A stretch of DNA of 6,256 nucleotides from Tissierellaceae bacterium. Lineage in GTDB: Bacteria; Bacillota; Clostridia; Tissierellales; Tissierellaceae. Below are positions 4,698-6,256 of this stretch, piece by piece. Below the pieces are notes generated by a model that saw only the letters and a list, made by a program, of their open reading frames with translations, was not told the origin of the DNA and ran no database searches. The stretch lies in contig JARICQ010000109.1 in NCBI GenBank assembly GCA_029264075.1, forward strand, positions 1 to 6,256, read 5' to 3'. Position numbers and translations under genes: made by a program. Position 1 is the stretch's first letter. Every line of letters begins with the position of its first letter.

Positions 4698-4953
4698 CTC
4701 CTCTCACATCCTTTCTCATTGAAAATAGACCATTTTTCTTGTTATCAGTTACCTCTAATAATTCATCCTCTTCGTAACTCGTAAAAAAAATTTCATCTTT
4801 TCCCTTGTAACCTATCATCATTATTCTATTTGACTTGCTATCTTCTGAATAAGCTTCAAATACTGATATTTTTGTAGGATAGACTATCATTCCATTTATT
4901 AGTATTCTTCGATATAAGTCAAAATCTATTTTTAACAAATCTTTAGCCCTCAT
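4684..4953 (-). CDS. Unknown phage protein (89 aa)
   Basis: No family is recognised. The protein begins MRAKDLLKIDFDLYRRILING and appears beta-rich in the middle, with an acidic segment (YEEDELLEV) and no cysteine motif or membrane helix. An in-frame ATG at 4986 would add 11 residues, but that extension lies wholly inside the well-supported 53-residue gene. The ATG at 4953-4951 has AGAAGGTG, 8 bases upstream, and is preferred. It overlaps the 53-residue gene by 11 bases and the 42-residue frame by 14 bases, consistent with a coupled run of small early genes. Confidence 0.75.
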   Translation of the reverse strand: MRAKDLLKIDFDLYRRILINGMIVYPTKISVFEAYSEDSKSNRIMMIGYKGKDEIFFTSYEEDELLEVTDNKKNGLFSMRKDVRGDETN

Positions 4954-5104
4954 CTTTATCACCTTCTTTTGTTTTTTTAGCTTCATATTTTCTTACTCCT
5001 TGCCCTAAGATACTGGCAAATTCTTTTCTTCTTTTTTTATCTTCTAACTTTCCTGGCCATTCGACCATTAAAGTATCTAAAATTGGTTCTGGTAACCTTG
5101 CCAT
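4943..5104 (-). CDS. Unknown small phage protein (53 aa)
   Basis: A complete short frame begins MARLPEPILDTLMVEWPGKL and ends in a lysine/glutamate-rich tail. It has one of the best ribosome binding sites in the window, AGGAGGT at 5117-5111, 7 bases from the ATG at 5104-5102. That site overlaps the TAG stop of the 61-residue gene, and the 3' end overlaps the next gene by 11 bases. The protein is predicted helical in its middle (KKRRKEFASILGQGV) and strongly charged; no family is recognised. The site, spacing and gap filling make this a confident gene. Confidence 0.8.
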   Translation of the reverse strand: MARLPEPILDTLMVEWPGKLEDKKRRKEFASILGQGVRKYEAKKTKEGDKDEG

Positions 5105-5115
5105 ATCTAGACCTC

Positions 5116-5301
5116 CTAATTAATTTTACTTTTCATTTTGTTTAAGCTCATATCACATAACTTTGTGATTTTATAAAGACCTGGAAAAGTCTTTATTGAA
5201 AAACTTAATATAGCTTGTGCACGTTGTTCAGTCATATCTTTTTTACTTAATAAAACATCTACTATTTCAAGTGCTATCTCTTGATCTCTTTTATCTAACA
5301 T
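5116..5301 (-). CDS. Unknown small phage protein (61 aa)
   Basis: No family is recognised. The protein begins MLDKRDQEIALEIVDVLLSKKDM and looks like a compact all-helical domain: an acidic amphipathic first helix, a TEQRAQAILSFSIKTF helix, and a basic C-terminal helix (residues about 45-61). The size and helical make-up would fit a small DNA-binding or excisionase-like factor, but no diagnostic motif is present and I do not claim one. The ATG has AGGAGG at 5314-5309 with a 7-base spacer. It lies 29 bases after the antirepressor gene. Confidence 0.75.
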   Translation of the reverse strand: MLDKRDQEIALEIVDVLLSKKDMTEQRAQAILSFSIKTFPGLYKITKLCDMSLNKMKSKIN

Positions 5302-5330
5302 AACTACACCTCCTAAAAGCTAATATATTC

Positions 5331-6137
5331 TTAAGCTATTTCATTTTTCAAAAATCTATTTACAAAGTAAACTTGACCTTTACCAGTTATTTTTGGAGTC
5401 TTAGTTACTCTCACACTTCCATCTGGATTGTTTATAGTTCTTACTTTTACTTCCATTACCTCTAGCTCTATAGATTTTTGAGTTGGTAGGTTATATTGTT
5501 CTCCTCTTTTATGAAGGAATCCATTTAACCTTAACCACTTGAATAGTCTGTTTTGACCTACTCCTTCAACTCCATTTCTAGCTAATACCTTTGCTAGCTC
5601 TCCTACAAGTACAGATTGTTTAGAAGTTGTTATAGCATCTGCAAACCTTGCTTTTGGTTTCATTGTTGCTATTTGCTTTTCTTTCTCTTCCAGTGTTTGT
5701 GCTAATTGATACATGAACTTACTATCTATTTGAGGAGTTTGTTCTTGTAATGTTTGTCTCATATTGAAATAACCATCCACTAGTTTGTCATATTGCTTCC
5801 AGGCAAAATCATCTTCTAGTATTTTTAATAACTTTGAATATCCTCTTTCAGATAAAAGATAAATATTGTTACTGATTGAAATATCCCTGCTTGAAAAACC
5901 TAATTTATATAACGGTGAACCAAAACCACCGTTCTTTAAATCAATTAGATCTATCCCTATTTTAAATCTTTGAATATTGTTATTAATATTTCTATTAATA
6001 TCCTTTAAAGCTCTTCCGTGTATCGTAGCTATATCTTTTGCTAACATAGCTTTTTTATTTTCTCCAAAACCACCTTCTATATGATTAAATTTCATTCCGT
6101 CAACTTCTACTTTTCCTTTTAATATGAAATCATTCAC
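5331..6137 (-). CDS. Phage antirepressor-type protein with ORF6N and KilAC domains
   Basis: This 268-residue protein combines two domains typical of phage antirepressors. Residues about 18-125 match ORF6N, including the GGFGENKKAMLAKDIATIHG opening and the NIYLLSERGYSKLLKILEDD signature. Residues about 160-265 match KilAC, including KPKARFADAI, GELAKVLARNG, GQNRLFKWLRLNGFL and the C-terminal TPKITGKGQVYFVNRFL. A glutamine- and glutamate-rich helical linker (residues about 130-158) joins them. Such proteins bind DNA or phage repressors and shift the phage toward lytic growth. The start is GTG (6137-6135), 6 bases after AGGAGG (6149-6144); a nearby ATG at 6133 is out of frame. It heads the visible operon, preceded by a promoter-like site with a palindrome. 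Confidence 0.92.
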   Translation of the reverse strand: MNDFILKGKVEVDGMKFNHIEGGFGENKKAMLAKDIATIHGRALKDINRNINNNIQRFKIGIDLIDLKNGGFGSPLYKLGFSSRDISISNNIYLLSERGYSKLLKILEDDFAWKQYDKLVDGYFNMRQTLQEQTPQIDSKFMYQLAQTLEEKEKQIATMKPKARFADAITTSKQSVLVGELAKVLARNGVEGVGQNRLFKWLRLNGFLHKRGEQYNLPTQKSIELEVMEVKVRTINNPDGSVRVTKTPKITGKGQVYFVNRFLKNEIA

Positions 6138-6162
6138 TTTATACCTCCTATGCTGAGTTATT

Positions 6163-6192
6163 TTTATATTGTAATCTTATTGAGATTAGCAA
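6163..6192 (-). promoter_or_regulatory. Candidate promoter for the antirepressor operon
   Basis: On the minus strand, TTGCTA (6192-6187) is followed by an 18-base spacer and TATAAA (6168-6163). Transcription would start near 6156, giving a leader of about 20 bases before the GTG start. The region lies in the only sizeable non-coding gap upstream of this gene. The spacer holds an inverted repeat that could be an operator. The match is moderate, and read-through from an upstream promoter outside the window is also possible. Confidence 0.4.
6172..6188. repeat. Inverted repeat within the antirepressor promoter spacer
   Basis: TAATCT (6172-6177) and AGATTA (6183-6188) form a perfect 6-bp inverted repeat with a five-base centre. 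It occupies the spacer and touches the -35 of the candidate promoter, the usual position for a repressor operator. Being single-copy in the window, it could be a chance AT-rich palindrome. Confidence 0.4.
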
Positions 6193-6193
6193 G

Positions 6194-6256
6194 CTATTTG
6201 GTAGGCTCAACTATCACCTTATAACCTTCTTTTTCAACAATTTGATCATCTGTAAT
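6194..6256 (-). CDS. C-terminal end of an upstream small phage gene, cut by the window edge
   Basis: An open frame enters from the right edge and ends at TAG (6196-6194), giving the final 20 residues ITDDQIVEKEGYKVIVEPTK. The charged, non-repetitive composition and minus-strand orientation fit another small early gene. No family can be named from this fragment. Confidence 0.5.
   Translation of the reverse strand: MTDDQIVEKEGYKVIVEPTK

Noticed and set aside
4954..4986. Upstream ATG adding 11 residues to the 89-residue protein
   Set aside because: The extension lies inside the 53-residue gene, and the ATG at 4953 has its own well-spaced AGAAGGTG site.
5975..6005. Two copies of TATTAATAT in the antirepressor gene as a binding-site repeat
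   Set aside because: They are explained by the Asn/Ile-rich codons of the INRNINNNI segment and show no further period or symmetry.

Overview
The window looks like the early region of a temperate phage or prophage from a low-GC Firmicute, most likely a Clostridium or close relative. The signs are strong AT richness, near-perfect AGGAGG ribosome binding sites in front of most genes, frequent GTG and TTG starts, and tightly packed small genes. Every gene I support lies on the minus strand, so the operon reads from right to left. No tRNA, rRNA, insertion sequence, integrase, CRISPR array or structural gene was seen.

In transcription order: the C-terminal end of a small unknown protein (6194-6256); a promoter-like site with an internal palindrome (6163-6192); an ORF6N/KilAC antirepressor-type protein (5331-6137); four small unknown genes, two of them short enough to be missed (4943-5104 and 4569-4697); a 144-residue XRE-family helix-turn-helix regulator (4090-4524); two small proteins, one with a zinc ribbon (3704-4076); an 87-residue unknown; a 48-residue zinc-ribbon protein (3215-3361) whose stop codon abuts the start of recT; RecT (2333-3214); a DnaD-like replication initiator (1443-2276); a DnaC/DnaI-like helicase loader overlapping it by 77 bases (731-1519); a DUF1064 PD-(D/E)XK nuclease-like protein (305-709); a 78-residue unknown; and the start of another gene at the left edge.

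The genes form a DNA replication and recombination module: the initiator would open the origin, the loader would bring in host helicase, RecT would anneal strands, and the DUF1064 protein would cut branched intermediates. The regulators on the right would control lytic or lysogenic expression.

The most interesting signals are outside gene names. (1) Five exact-period 11-bp iterons beside an AT-rich 9-bp tandem repeat sit inside the initiator gene, an origin-like layout as in lambda O; because 11 is not a multiple of 3, the repeat must be held at DNA level. (2) The 78-residue protein ends in QLSLF, the consensus beta sliding clamp-binding pentapeptide. (3) A plus-strand extended -10 promoter is followed within about 30 bases by a strong intrinsic terminator, predicting a ~60-nt RNA antisense to the operon, comparable in layout to lambda OOP. 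(4) RecT ends in an acidic tail resembling the SSB C-terminal tip. All functional readings are inferences from sequence alone.
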